Part shown: positions 7,608-14,573 of the stretch, in pieces
How the letters are laid out: each line of letters begins with the position of its first letter
Numbering within the stretch: the first letter of the stretch is position 1
IMG/VR virus record: IMGVR_UViG_3300025133_000420
Coordinates: 1-31,098 of that record
Length of the DNA: 31,098 bases
Direction: 5' to 3' (one strand)
Source of the DNA: a virus
Translations under genes and position numbers: made by a program
The notes under the pieces: generated by a model
Told to the model about the DNA's origin: nothing
Databases searched by the model: none
The model's input: only the letters and a program-made list of their open reading frames with translations

Positions 7608-8463
7608 TCCCCGATTAATGGGATACGGTGATACCTTCGGTAACTACGGAGGTAGAAACTTAGGGGATACTGACATCTATTCTACTGCAATTGATTCTTT
7701 TAAGTTAAACAAAGGACTACTTTCAGATGGTGTAGAATTAGATCCTTTTGAAGAGACTGTTCATGATTTTGTTTTAGCTAGACTGGGGCATCCAGTGGTT
7801 AGAGTGGAGCTTACCCCTTTCCAAATTAAGACTGCTATTGATGAAGCTATAACTAATCTCGATTATCATGCTCCTTTTTGGACTAATCAATGTGCTACTT
7901 TCCAATGTACCGCAGGAGTTAATGCTTATATGCTGCCCATGCACATAGCTTATAATTTAAGCTATGTTTGTTATAAGAAGTCTTTGCTTAGTATCCAGAA
8001 TATGGCAGGCACATTGGAGTTTGATTTCTTTATTAAATACTTCCAAGATAATTTCCTGTTTAGTAATTTCCAGGTATCAGATTTTTATCTGATGCAACAA
8101 CACTTGGAGATGATTAGAAAAATCTTAAGCCAAGAAGGCTCTTGGGACTTGATTAACGGAAATGTTTTACAGTTATACCCAACCCCTGTCAATAGTAGCC
8201 AAGTGGTAGTATTAATTTATAGGGCGCTAGATACTTACACTATGCATCCTTATTATAAGAACTGGATTCAAAGATTTGCTTTAGCGGTTTGTAAAGGAAT
8301 CCTTGGTGAAGTAAGGGGTAAATATAAATCACTTCCGTCTCCAGGAGGGGGCGCAAGTCTAAACGGTGCTGAGTTAATGCAGCAAAGTGATGTTGAAAAA
8401 GATAAGCTCAAAGAAGAGCTTCTCTCAGAAATCGAAGAACCACCTGCGTTCACAATGTTTTAA
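7582..8463 (+). CDS. 13: Neck protein, T4 gp13-like
   Basis: This encodes 293 residues (T4 gp13 is 309). The segment VHDFVLARLGHPVVRVELTP followed by IDEAI and DYHAPFW matches the gp13 pattern (a LGAP.V.VEL-type helix-strand unit). The C-terminal part has YYKNWIQRFALAVCKGILGE, then a Pro/Gly loop (SLPSPGGGASLNG) and an acidic helix, also typical of the family. gp13 completes the filled head and forms the neck together with gp14. A gp14-like gene follows one gene downstream. The start overlaps the previous small gene by 26 bases. Confidence 0.75.
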   Translation: MAAAAPKVDPRLMGYGDTFGNYGGRNLGDTDIYSTAIDSFKLNKGLLSDGVELDPFEETVHDFVLARLGHPVVRVELTPFQIKTAIDEAITNLDYHAPFWTNQCATFQCTAGVNAYMLPMHIAYNLSYVCYKKSLLSIQNMAGTLEFDFFIKYFQDNFLFSNFQVSDFYLMQQHLEMIRKILSQEGSWDLINGNVLQLYPTPVNSSQVVVLIYRALDTYTMHPYYKNWIQRFALAVCKGILGEVRGKYKSLPSPGGGASLNGAELMQQSDVEKDKLKEELLSEIEEPPAFTMF

Positions 8464-8465
8464 TT

Positions 8466-9644
8466 ATGCCTAAAGGAACAAGAGTTAGTCGCTGTGTTGA
8501 AAAAGTTAAAAAGTCCAAGGACGAAGGTGCAGCCATTGCAATCTGTCAGGCTTCAACTAAGCAAGGCTATGCTACAGGAAGATCTTTGAAAGAAGCTGCA
8601 CCACTTGTTGCAGGTGCTGTTAGGCTTATAGGCCCCGCTCTACTCAGAAGAGGTGCAGTAGCGACTGGACGAGGTGCTGCTCAAGGCACCGCTAGAAGGG
8701 TAGGGGCTAGGGCTGCTCGTAAAGCAGCAAAAAATCCTAAAGCCATTGGGGCTATGGGGACTGCTGGTGAAGCAGGATATGAAGCACTGAAAGCTCAAAG
8801 AGCTTCGGATACAGATTTAGAGGAAACAAAAATGAACAATGCATACATTAACAAATTAATGGAAACAAGAAGCCCCGAAAGCCGTGCTAAAACCAGGGGT
8901 AGAAAAGAATTGGGAACCCATGGAAGAAAGGGTAAGCTTACGGGTAAAACTTCTGCGGAAGTAGTAGCGAGGGGTCTCGGTCAAAGTGCCGCAAATGATA
9001 TTGGAAAAGCTAGAACTAGAGCAACGGCTGCAAATGAGAAAATTACGAGAGGAAAGCAAGAAGTCTTTGCTAAAAGGTCGGACAAGAGATTTGAGGATGG
9101 TCAAAGAATCTTCAGGCACGAACCTGGAACTTACAAGCCTAAGATGAGAGACCACACCGAGTACCATCAGATTGGACTCGTCATGGCTGATGCTATGGGC
9201 CTTAATGAGAAAACCAGACTTCAAAAAGAAGTTGAAAAAAAATCTACACCGCACCCTGGAGGATTTGGTAAAACAGCAGAATTTAAGACTTCTGGGGGAA
9301 AGAAGGTAAAGGTTCAAGATTATAAAGCTTCTAGAGGTGGAGGAGCAGGTAGCCAAGCCCAATCCCGTGCCATAGAGCTTTCTCGCAGAGGTCCCTCCTC
9401 CGAGGTGCGGAGAAAACACAATCAGCAATTAGCCTCTAAAGGAAGGAAGAGTGAACTCGCTAAAAAGGCTGATTCGGTAGCAAGAGTTAGAAAAGCTAGG
9501 GATCCTTTGAGAGGTGCCCGTCCCGTGAGCCGTTCAGGAAAAGTTTCAACAGAACTACAACCAACGGATACTAGGAGAAATCCCCCTGAAGATGTCTTAG
9601 TTAAGCGTAGCAAAGATCGAAAAAAAGAGTTTGGTATAAAGTAA
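8466..9644 (+). CDS. Basic protein with recurring Y-motif, probable internal head protein
   Basis: This encodes 392 residues with a very high Lys/Arg/Ala/Gly/Ser content. The first 40 residues form a small Cys-containing unit (Cys10 and Cys27, KQGYATGR) seen at the start of various phage proteins. SLKE43 followed by Ala44 is a candidate protease site. Residues 233-246 read YHQIGLVMADAMGL, the same motif as in the gp21-like protease tail and in the two small minus-strand proteins at 19800-20325. LNE248 follows it. The remainder is disordered and basic, suggesting DNA contact inside the capsid. The start is 2 bases after the gp13-like stop with no clear ribosome binding site, so translation is probably coupled. 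The internal-protein role is inferred. Confidence 0.65.
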   Translation: MPKGTRVSRCVEKVKKSKDEGAAIAICQASTKQGYATGRSLKEAAPLVAGAVRLIGPALLRRGAVATGRGAAQGTARRVGARAARKAAKNPKAIGAMGTAGEAGYEALKAQRASDTDLEETKMNNAYINKLMETRSPESRAKTRGRKELGTHGRKGKLTGKTSAEVVARGLGQSAANDIGKARTRATAANEKITRGKQEVFAKRSDKRFEDGQRIFRHEPGTYKPKMRDHTEYHQIGLVMADAMGLNEKTRLQKEVEKKSTPHPGGFGKTAEFKTSGGKKVKVQDYKASRGGGAGSQAQSRAIELSRRGPSSEVRRKHNQQLASKGRKSELAKKADSVARVRKARDPLRGARPVSRSGKVSTELQPTDTRRNPPEDVLVKRSKDRKKEFGIK

Positions 9645-10214
9645 TTGACAAAAAAGAACTATAAAGCAACGACGAGGCTTCCTGAGCTTCCTGATCTTGA
9701 TGAGGGAGAAAGTTTACTAAACCTCTTTGATCAGGATAATCCAGATATTAACCTATTTAACTTGGTTGATGATGAGATGATTCGTCTTGCTGGTTCTAAA
9801 TTTCTTTTTTATAAATACTATCAGACTAATGAGTTTGATGAGGTTTATATGGAATCACGCAACAAGCCTGTTGCCAAAGACCCTATTAAGGTTCATGGAC
9901 ATTATGATCCAACGTCTATGAGTGAAGAGCTTACCCAATTTGGAATTGAATTAACCAACGATCAATTGTTTACATTCAATAAAAGTTATATAGAAAGAAA
10001 AATTGGAAGGTCTATTATTCCAGGGGATATTGTTAAGCCTGAATTTCAGGATCAAATGTACGAAATTTTTGAAGTGGTAGAAGACAGTTTTGAAGCGTAT
10101 GGAGTTTATCATTTAGTATGTTCTGCTAAACTTCTTCGTGATGCTCCTGATGTGCAAAATACCCCTCTTACTCAAACCAGCGAAGAGCTTGGTGGTTACG
10201 CAGGTATCGAATGA
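9645..10214 (+). CDS. 14: Neck protein, T4 gp14-like
   Basis: This encodes 189 residues (T4 gp14 is about 256). The start is TTG, immediately after the previous stop, with no strong ribosome binding site, so coupled translation is likely. Matching features of the gp14 family are a YYQTNEFDEVYMESR strand pair, FGIELTNDQLFTF, an IIPGDIV element, and the YEIFEVVEDSFEAYGVYH hairpin before the C-terminus. gp14 joins gp13 on the head neck where the tail docks. Gene order here is 13-like, basic protein, 14-like, 15-like. The similarity is at pattern level and the N-terminus is shorter than in T4. Confidence 0.65.
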   Translation: MTKKNYKATTRLPELPDLDEGESLLNLFDQDNPDINLFNLVDDEMIRLAGSKFLFYKYYQTNEFDEVYMESRNKPVAKDPIKVHGHYDPTSMSEELTQFGIELTNDQLFTFNKSYIERKIGRSIIPGDIVKPEFQDQMYEIFEVVEDSFEAYGVYHLVCSAKLLRDAPDVQNTPLTQTSEELGGYAGIE

Positions 10215-10951
10215 GTACAAAATATATAGATGATACGGGTCTCCCTGTTAACTGGGATGCGTCTGCTTTTCTAAGCAGGAGTAGACGGTGGGATACTAGG
10301 GAAGGAGATGTTCGCAAAGTTATTTATAAAATGACAAAATCTAAAGATAATGTATCTTTTATCTATAGGGAATCCTTGCGTTCTATGATAGCTTCTTTTA
10401 ATGATATAGGGTATATTAACTCAGAAGACAAGTGGGTTGATATAAAATGTATCCATGCGAATGCTGAAAGGGCAGTAGCAAAGCTAAAGCAAGAAAATAA
10501 TATTATACTTCCGATTATATCTGTAGGTCAAACTGTATCAGATAACGACAGAGAGAGGCAGAAGACTGAAAGCCTTTTAGTTAATGAGAAATATTGGGAT
10601 AAAGAAAAAAATAGAGCTTTTAGGATCCTAAGCTTGGCTCCTAGAGCAGTTAATATCAGATACCAATTTAATATTTGGACCAAGTACATGGCAGACATGG
10701 ATCAAATTCTTGAACAAGTTAGGTTAAAGTTTAATCCAGAAATGCAAGTACCCACGGAATTTTCTACTCTAGCTAAGGCATACTTAGAATCTGAAGAAGA
10801 CGTAGGACAAGTTACTGTTACTGATAAAGAAGATAGAATTTTAAAAAAGGCAGTAAATGTTGTGCTCAGGACTTATATTCCAAGTCCGAAATTTCTTTAT
10901 ACTTCCACAGGTAAGATAGAGGAGTTTAAAATAGATACTAGAATTAATTAA
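10211..10951 (+). CDS. 15: Tail completion / sheath terminator, T4 gp15-like
   Basis: This encodes 246 residues. The family signature is NIILPIISVG followed further on by LSLAPRAVNIRYQFNIWTKY, MDQILEQVRLKFNPEM and a C-terminal PSPKFLY segment. gp15 caps the tail tube and sheath after polymerisation and binds the neck. The start overlaps the previous stop through ATGA, and GCAGG lies just upstream. A matching position next to the gp13/gp14-like genes supports the call. Confidence 0.7.
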   Translation: MSTKYIDDTGLPVNWDASAFLSRSRRWDTREGDVRKVIYKMTKSKDNVSFIYRESLRSMIASFNDIGYINSEDKWVDIKCIHANAERAVAKLKQENNIILPIISVGQTVSDNDRERQKTESLLVNEKYWDKEKNRAFRILSLAPRAVNIRYQFNIWTKYMADMDQILEQVRLKFNPEMQVPTEFSTLAKAYLESEEDVGQVTVTDKEDRILKKAVNVVLRTYIPSPKFLYTSTGKIEEFKIDTRIN

Positions 10952-10960
10952 TTTCTTAGT

Positions 10961-11167
10961 ATGAAAGGCATTTATAAAATTTTAGTAAAGGGAGACCTTA
11001 TAGTTTATACAGATTATGATGATATCCCTAAGGTTATAGACAGTGTAATTTCCTTTGAACCTGAATATCCTGAAAGTCCACACTCTGATGTGGACCACAA
11101 ACTCATAGAATCTTTTGATAGAAAACTACAAGAACTAATGAAGAGGGAACCACCATGGCGGCAGTAA
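10961..11167 (+). CDS. Small protein upstream of PAAR spike tip
   Basis: This encodes 68 residues with the pattern YKILVKGDLIVYTDYDDIP, then an acidic linker and a charged helix ending in LQELMKRE. Small proteins of this look are found beside PAAR genes in some phages, but no function is known to me. It overlaps the PAAR gene by 13 bases, so the two are probably co-translated. Confidence 0.6.
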   Translation: MKGIYKILVKGDLIVYTDYDDIPKVIDSVISFEPEYPESPHSDVDHKLIESFDRKLQELMKREPPWRQ

Positions 11168-11442
11168 CTAGGATTGGAGATCTTGACGTAACTCATTGTA
11201 GCACCCCCTCTAGAGATCAAGGTTCGGAAAATGTACTTGTTAATGGTATAGGGGTATCCAGGCAAGGAGATTTAAATACTGTTCATAAAGTTCCTGGAAG
11301 TCCTTGCCCTTCTCATGCTGCTTCTATATCAACAGGAAGCACGACAGTTTTTATTAATGGAAAAGGATGCGGTAGAGTAGGTGATGCCGTTACGGGATGC
11401 ACTTCTGTTGCACAGGGGTCAGAGAATGTTTTTGCAGGGTAA
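11155..11442 (+). CDS. PAAR-type spike tip protein
   Basis: This encodes 95 residues built of PAAR-type repeats: VTRIGDLDVTHC, NVLVNGIGVSRQGD, CPSHAASISTGSTTVFINGK and VGDAVTGC. His and Cys residues in these repeats likely bind one metal ion at the needle apex. PAAR proteins cap the central spike of contractile tails (T4 gp5.4 is the equivalent) and pierce the host outer membrane. GAAGAGGGA lies upstream of the ATG. Length and the ending (SVAQGSENVFAG) are typical of phage PAAR proteins. Confidence 0.9.
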   Translation: MAAVTRIGDLDVTHCSTPSRDQGSENVLVNGIGVSRQGDLNTVHKVPGSPCPSHAASISTGSTTVFINGKGCGRVGDAVTGCTSVAQGSENVFAG

Positions 11443-11480
11443 AAAAAGTTTTCAAAAATGTGCCCTTTACTTAGTACATA

Positions 11481-11490
11481 TATGTGTAGG
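11481..11490 (+). promoter_or_regulatory. TATGTGTAGG element before sheath operon
   Basis: The 60-base gap after the PAAR gene contains the palindrome ACATATATGT (11476-11485), overlapping TATGTGTAGG. The octamer TATGTGTA also occurs twice upstream of the first head gene. Part of the element (TAGGAG, 11487-11492) can serve as ribosome binding site for the ATG at 11503. A promoter role is possible but unproven. Confidence 0.25.
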
Positions 11491-11502
11491 AGTTAGTTAC
11501 TT

Positions 11503-11679
11503 ATGAAAATTGTAAAAAATGATAGCCTTCAAACCCTTACTATTTATTTTAGCACCGAAAAGGGCTGTAAGGAAAGGTATATGAAACCAGGGGAGAGTAT
11601 TGTAGTTCCAGAGAGCTATATTACTGAACAGATAAAAACTTTACATAGGCGCAGGATCTTTAAGATTTCCAATGCTTAG
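11503..11679 (+). CDS. Small protein upstream of tail sheath
   Basis: This encodes 58 residues from an ATG preceded by AGGAG. The sequence (LTIYFSTEKG, MKPGESIVVPESYITEQIKTL, RRIFKI) fits a small beta-rich protein with a PG-x-S-x-x-V-P turn, a pattern common in short phage proteins near capsid or sheath genes. It resembles the 66-residue gene at 7407. The sheath gene starts 10 bases downstream with AGGAGA, so they share a transcript. The function is unknown. Confidence 0.6.
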   Translation: MKIVKNDSLQTLTIYFSTEKGCKERYMKPGESIVVPESYITEQIKTLHRRRIFKISNA

Positions 11680-11689
11680 GAGATAAATT

Positions 11690-13885
11690 ATGGTAAATTA
11701 TGTAAGTCCTGGTGGATACACCATTGAGAAAGATATTTCTGAATACACTCCATCAATTAATACCTCAATTGTTGGTGTTGTTGGCTTTGCAGGAAAAGGT
11801 CCTGTTAATAAAGCTACTTTGATTACTAGTCAGAATAACCTTGTTACAACTTTTGGTGAGCCCAATGAAGATATCACGGGTCAAGGTCTTGAAGGTTCTC
11901 TTGAAATTCTAGAGCAAACCAATAGTCTTTATTTCGTCCGTGCTGCGAGTGACTCTGCTGCCGATGCCTCTGCCACAATGGCTTTAGGTACATGCCCAGC
12001 AGTGGTAGTATCTGGTGATACTGCTTATAGGCAAGGTTACGGAGCAAGTCTAGGGCCTGAAATTGCATTTAGAATTCAGGTTTATGATAACGCCAATGTC
12101 GCACAATTTACTGATAACTCAGGGGCAGGAAAAAACTTTTATGTTCCTGCCAATACCGCAGGTAGCCAAGGAGAAGCTATTAGAAAAGTTATTGGTGGGG
12201 GATTAGATGCTGATAAAGTGGGAGTGTTTTTCGATGGGGGAGTTGGTAGTTTTACTACTGGGTTAGGGTTATCGGGGGCTATTGTTGGAAGTTTTGCAGG
12301 ATCAGGAGCTTCTCTTGGAGTATCCGCTTATACAGATAATACTTACACTACAGGACTTTCAGCCCTTAGATTGGTAAACCCCGCTAGTGGTGCTACCGAT
12401 TATGGAATTTCAGGAAATTATGCTTCGGCTGTTAGGTCTTATGGAAGTACTATTACAAGTACTGGTGCCGCTAACTCCGCTGCTTATAAAATTGAGTCCC
12501 TCCATCCTGGGGCAGGATATAATGGAGGAGTTAAAACTGATGGAACCACTAGCGGTAATAGCATTACTGTTACTAATCTAGGTTCACAGAATTTTAATAT
12601 TGCTGTAAATCAAGATGGTACGACTAATGAATTGTTCAAAACCAGCTTTGTTGGGTCGGGATCCTTTATTGAGGATGTGATCAATACTGGGGAAACTAAT
12701 ACTACCTCTGATACAATCAAAGGAAATCTAGTTAAAAATGGTACAGATGCTACCGCAGCAAAGCTTACTGATTTTACTGGTAAGTTAGGAACTTTGATGG
12801 GTACTACAGACTTTACGGTAAGTTTTGATTGGTTAGATCCTGTCCCTTCAACTGAGGACGGCACAGGGACTCCCGATTCTATTACTAGAACCACCATTGA
12901 TGGAGGAAGATTTAATAAACTTATTGCCGCCGCAGCGACTAGTTTAGCTGGCGGCACTAACGGTGATAGTTCTGATACTACTACTTCTTTAATTGGCACC
13001 GCTGCTACTGATCCAAAAACAGGAATGCAGGCTCTTGATGATCCTACTATTAATATAGGAATTGCCCTTGTTCCTGGTATTCAGGACCAAGATGTTCAAA
13101 ATAATTTGATCACACTAGCAGAAACTACTCAAAATTTCCTTACTCTTGTTTCTCCTCCTGTTGCAGTGGGAACTGTTCAAGACGCAATTGACTGGAGTAA
13201 TGGTAAATCCTCCTCTACTGGAGGGTCTAGAACCTCAGCAATCAATAGTTCCTATGCTGCCATCTATTGGCCCTGGGTCAAAGTCTTCAGCGTCTTTGAT
13301 GGGAAGGATCGCTGGATTGATCCTGCCGTCTATGGGGCTCGTCAGATGGCTTTCACGGATGCTGTGGCTGATAGTTGGTTTGCCCCTGCGGGGTATCGTA
13401 GAGGTCGCCTGACGAAGCCTACGGAGGTGGAAGTCAAACTGAACCAAGGTGATAGGGACAGTCTTTATAGTGGTGGTAATGTGGTCAACCCAATTGTATC
13501 ATTCCCACAACAGGGGATTACTATCTTTGGACAGAGAACTACTCAACGATCTCCTTCCGCTCTAGATAGAATTAATGTCCGCAGACTTATGATTTACATT
13601 CGTAAGGTTATCCTTGCTGCTACCCAGAGATTCGTTTTCGAACCAAACGACGAGTTTACTTGGGCGCAAATTGAAGGTGTTTTAAACCCCTTCTTGGATG
13701 ACATTCGCAGACGTAGGGGTATTACTGAATTCCGTGTAGTTTGTGACGAGACAGTGAACACACCTCTTCGAATTGATCGTAATGAACTTTGGACTAAGGT
13801 TCTCGTTAAGCCTACTAAGACTGCTGAGATCCTCATATTTGAAATTAACCTGACCAACCAATCAGCTCAGTTAGGTAGCTTATAA
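11690..13885 (+). CDS. 18: Tail sheath protein, T4 gp18-like
   Basis: This encodes 731 residues (T4 gp18 is 659). The N-terminus YVSPGGYTIEKDISEY, followed by GFAGKGPVNKATLI and the LYFVRAAS strand, is the sheath N-terminal domain. The middle (about 100-450) is Gly/Ser/Thr-rich and probably forms the outward-facing insertion domains. The C-terminal contraction domain is clear: WVKVFSVFDGKDRWIDPA, GRLTKPTEVEVKLNQGDRD, FGQRTTQRSPSALDRINVRR and an end rich in strands. TTAGGAGATAAATT precedes the ATG. It polymerises around the tube and contracts on infection. Confidence 0.95.
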   Translation: MVNYVSPGGYTIEKDISEYTPSINTSIVGVVGFAGKGPVNKATLITSQNNLVTTFGEPNEDITGQGLEGSLEILEQTNSLYFVRAASDSAADASATMALGTCPAVVVSGDTAYRQGYGASLGPEIAFRIQVYDNANVAQFTDNSGAGKNFYVPANTAGSQGEAIRKVIGGGLDADKVGVFFDGGVGSFTTGLGLSGAIVGSFAGSGASLGVSAYTDNTYTTGLSALRLVNPASGATDYGISGNYASAVRSYGSTITSTGAANSAAYKIESLHPGAGYNGGVKTDGTTSGNSITVTNLGSQNFNIAVNQDGTTNELFKTSFVGSGSFIEDVINTGETNTTSDTIKGNLVKNGTDATAAKLTDFTGKLGTLMGTTDFTVSFDWLDPVPSTEDGTGTPDSITRTTIDGGRFNKLIAAAATSLAGGTNGDSSDTTTSLIGTAATDPKTGMQALDDPTINIGIALVPGIQDQDVQNNLITLAETTQNFLTLVSPPVAVGTVQDAIDWSNGKSSSTGGSRTSAINSSYAAIYWPWVKVFSVFDGKDRWIDPAVYGARQMAFTDAVADSWFAPAGYRRGRLTKPTEVEVKLNQGDRDSLYSGGNVVNPIVSFPQQGITIFGQRTTQRSPSALDRINVRRLMIYIRKVILAATQRFVFEPNDEFTWAQIEGVLNPFLDDIRRRRGITEFRVVCDETVNTPLRIDRNELWTKVLVKPTKTAEILIFEINLTNQSAQLGSL

Positions 13886-13896
13886 GGAATTAAAAA

Positions 13897-14493
13897 ATGG
13901 CAACATCTTATTACAAGACAAAATATGACCGTAATTTTACCCCTGGTCAGGGTCTCCCCACCATCTCTACGGATTTAGATTCAGTAAGAGCTTACCAGTT
14001 TGAGATTCACTTTTTTGGGCTTCCCGAAGATGTAACTAATCAAGCTGATTTAACTCTTGCTGCTAAGAAAATTGGTGGATTGGAAATGAAGAACGAGGCA
14101 ATTGTGATTGATCGTGTAAATGATAAAGTTCATTATCCAGGAAAAACAACTCCTGGGGAACTCACTGTAGACTTCGACAACCTTTATCTTCGTGAGACTG
14201 CTTCTGATCTTTATCGTTACTTCCGACATACTTATGACCCTCTTACAGGGGAAATGACTAAGAGTGCTCAACCTGGAGGCACCGCTGGTCAAACCTTTAA
14301 GGCTGATAAAGTTGAGGTTGTGATGTTAGATAACACGATGACCCCCCACTCCACTATTGAACTTTATGGAGTCTACCCAACATCTTGGGCAGCATCGGAG
14401 TTTAATTACTCTACAAACCAATTTCATCAATTGACAGTAAACTTCAAGTATGATTTCATGAATGTCTATAACTACGCTAATCCGACTACCTAA
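13897..14493 (+). CDS. 19: Tail tube protein, T4 gp19-like
   Basis: This encodes 198 residues (T4 gp19 is 163). Typical features are the N-terminal YQFEIHFFGLPE strand, IDRVNDKVHYPGKTTPGEL, the helix LYRYFRHTYDP and the C-terminal pair IELYGVYPTSWAASEFNY with FKYDFMNV. It forms the inner tube inside the sheath. It follows the sheath gene by 11 bases with AAGGAATT as ribosome binding site and is closed by a strong hairpin at 14517-14550. Confidence 0.92.
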   Translation: MATSYYKTKYDRNFTPGQGLPTISTDLDSVRAYQFEIHFFGLPEDVTNQADLTLAAKKIGGLEMKNEAIVIDRVNDKVHYPGKTTPGELTVDFDNLYLRETASDLYRYFRHTYDPLTGEMTKSAQPGGTAGQTFKADKVEVVMLDNTMTPHSTIELYGVYPTSWAASEFNYSTNQFHQLTVNFKYDFMNVYNYANPTT

Positions 14494-14516
14494 TAAGGCC
14501 AAGATATAAGCATTGA

Positions 14517-14550
14517 AGGCTCAGTCTGGTATTGCAATCAGACTGAGCCT
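14517..14550 (+). terminator. Hairpin terminator after the tube gene
   Basis: A perfect 12-bp stem (14517-14528 with 14539-14550) with a 10-base loop is followed by CTCTTTAACTT. It ends the sheath-tube transcript in the same way as the hairpin after the capsid gene. Confidence 0.75.
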
Positions 14551-14562
14551 CTTTAACTTAGC

Positions 14563-14573
14563 TATAATATAAT
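14563..14573 (+). promoter_or_regulatory. Tandem TATAAT next to start codon
   Basis: Two overlapping TATAAT hexamers (14563-14568 and 14568-14573) lead straight into the ATG at 14574. No -35 element and no ribosome binding site are visible. An RNA started 6-7 bases after the first hexamer would begin at or next to the ATG, giving a leaderless message. This resembles the elements at 17639, 18705 and 20347. Confidence 0.45.

Noticed and set aside
8856-9428. 190-codon open frame on the minus strand
   Set aside because: It is the antisense of the Lys/Arg/Ala-rich 392-residue gene. Its Leu/Ser/Phe-rich text is what such codons give in reverse, and it has no ribosome binding site or motif.
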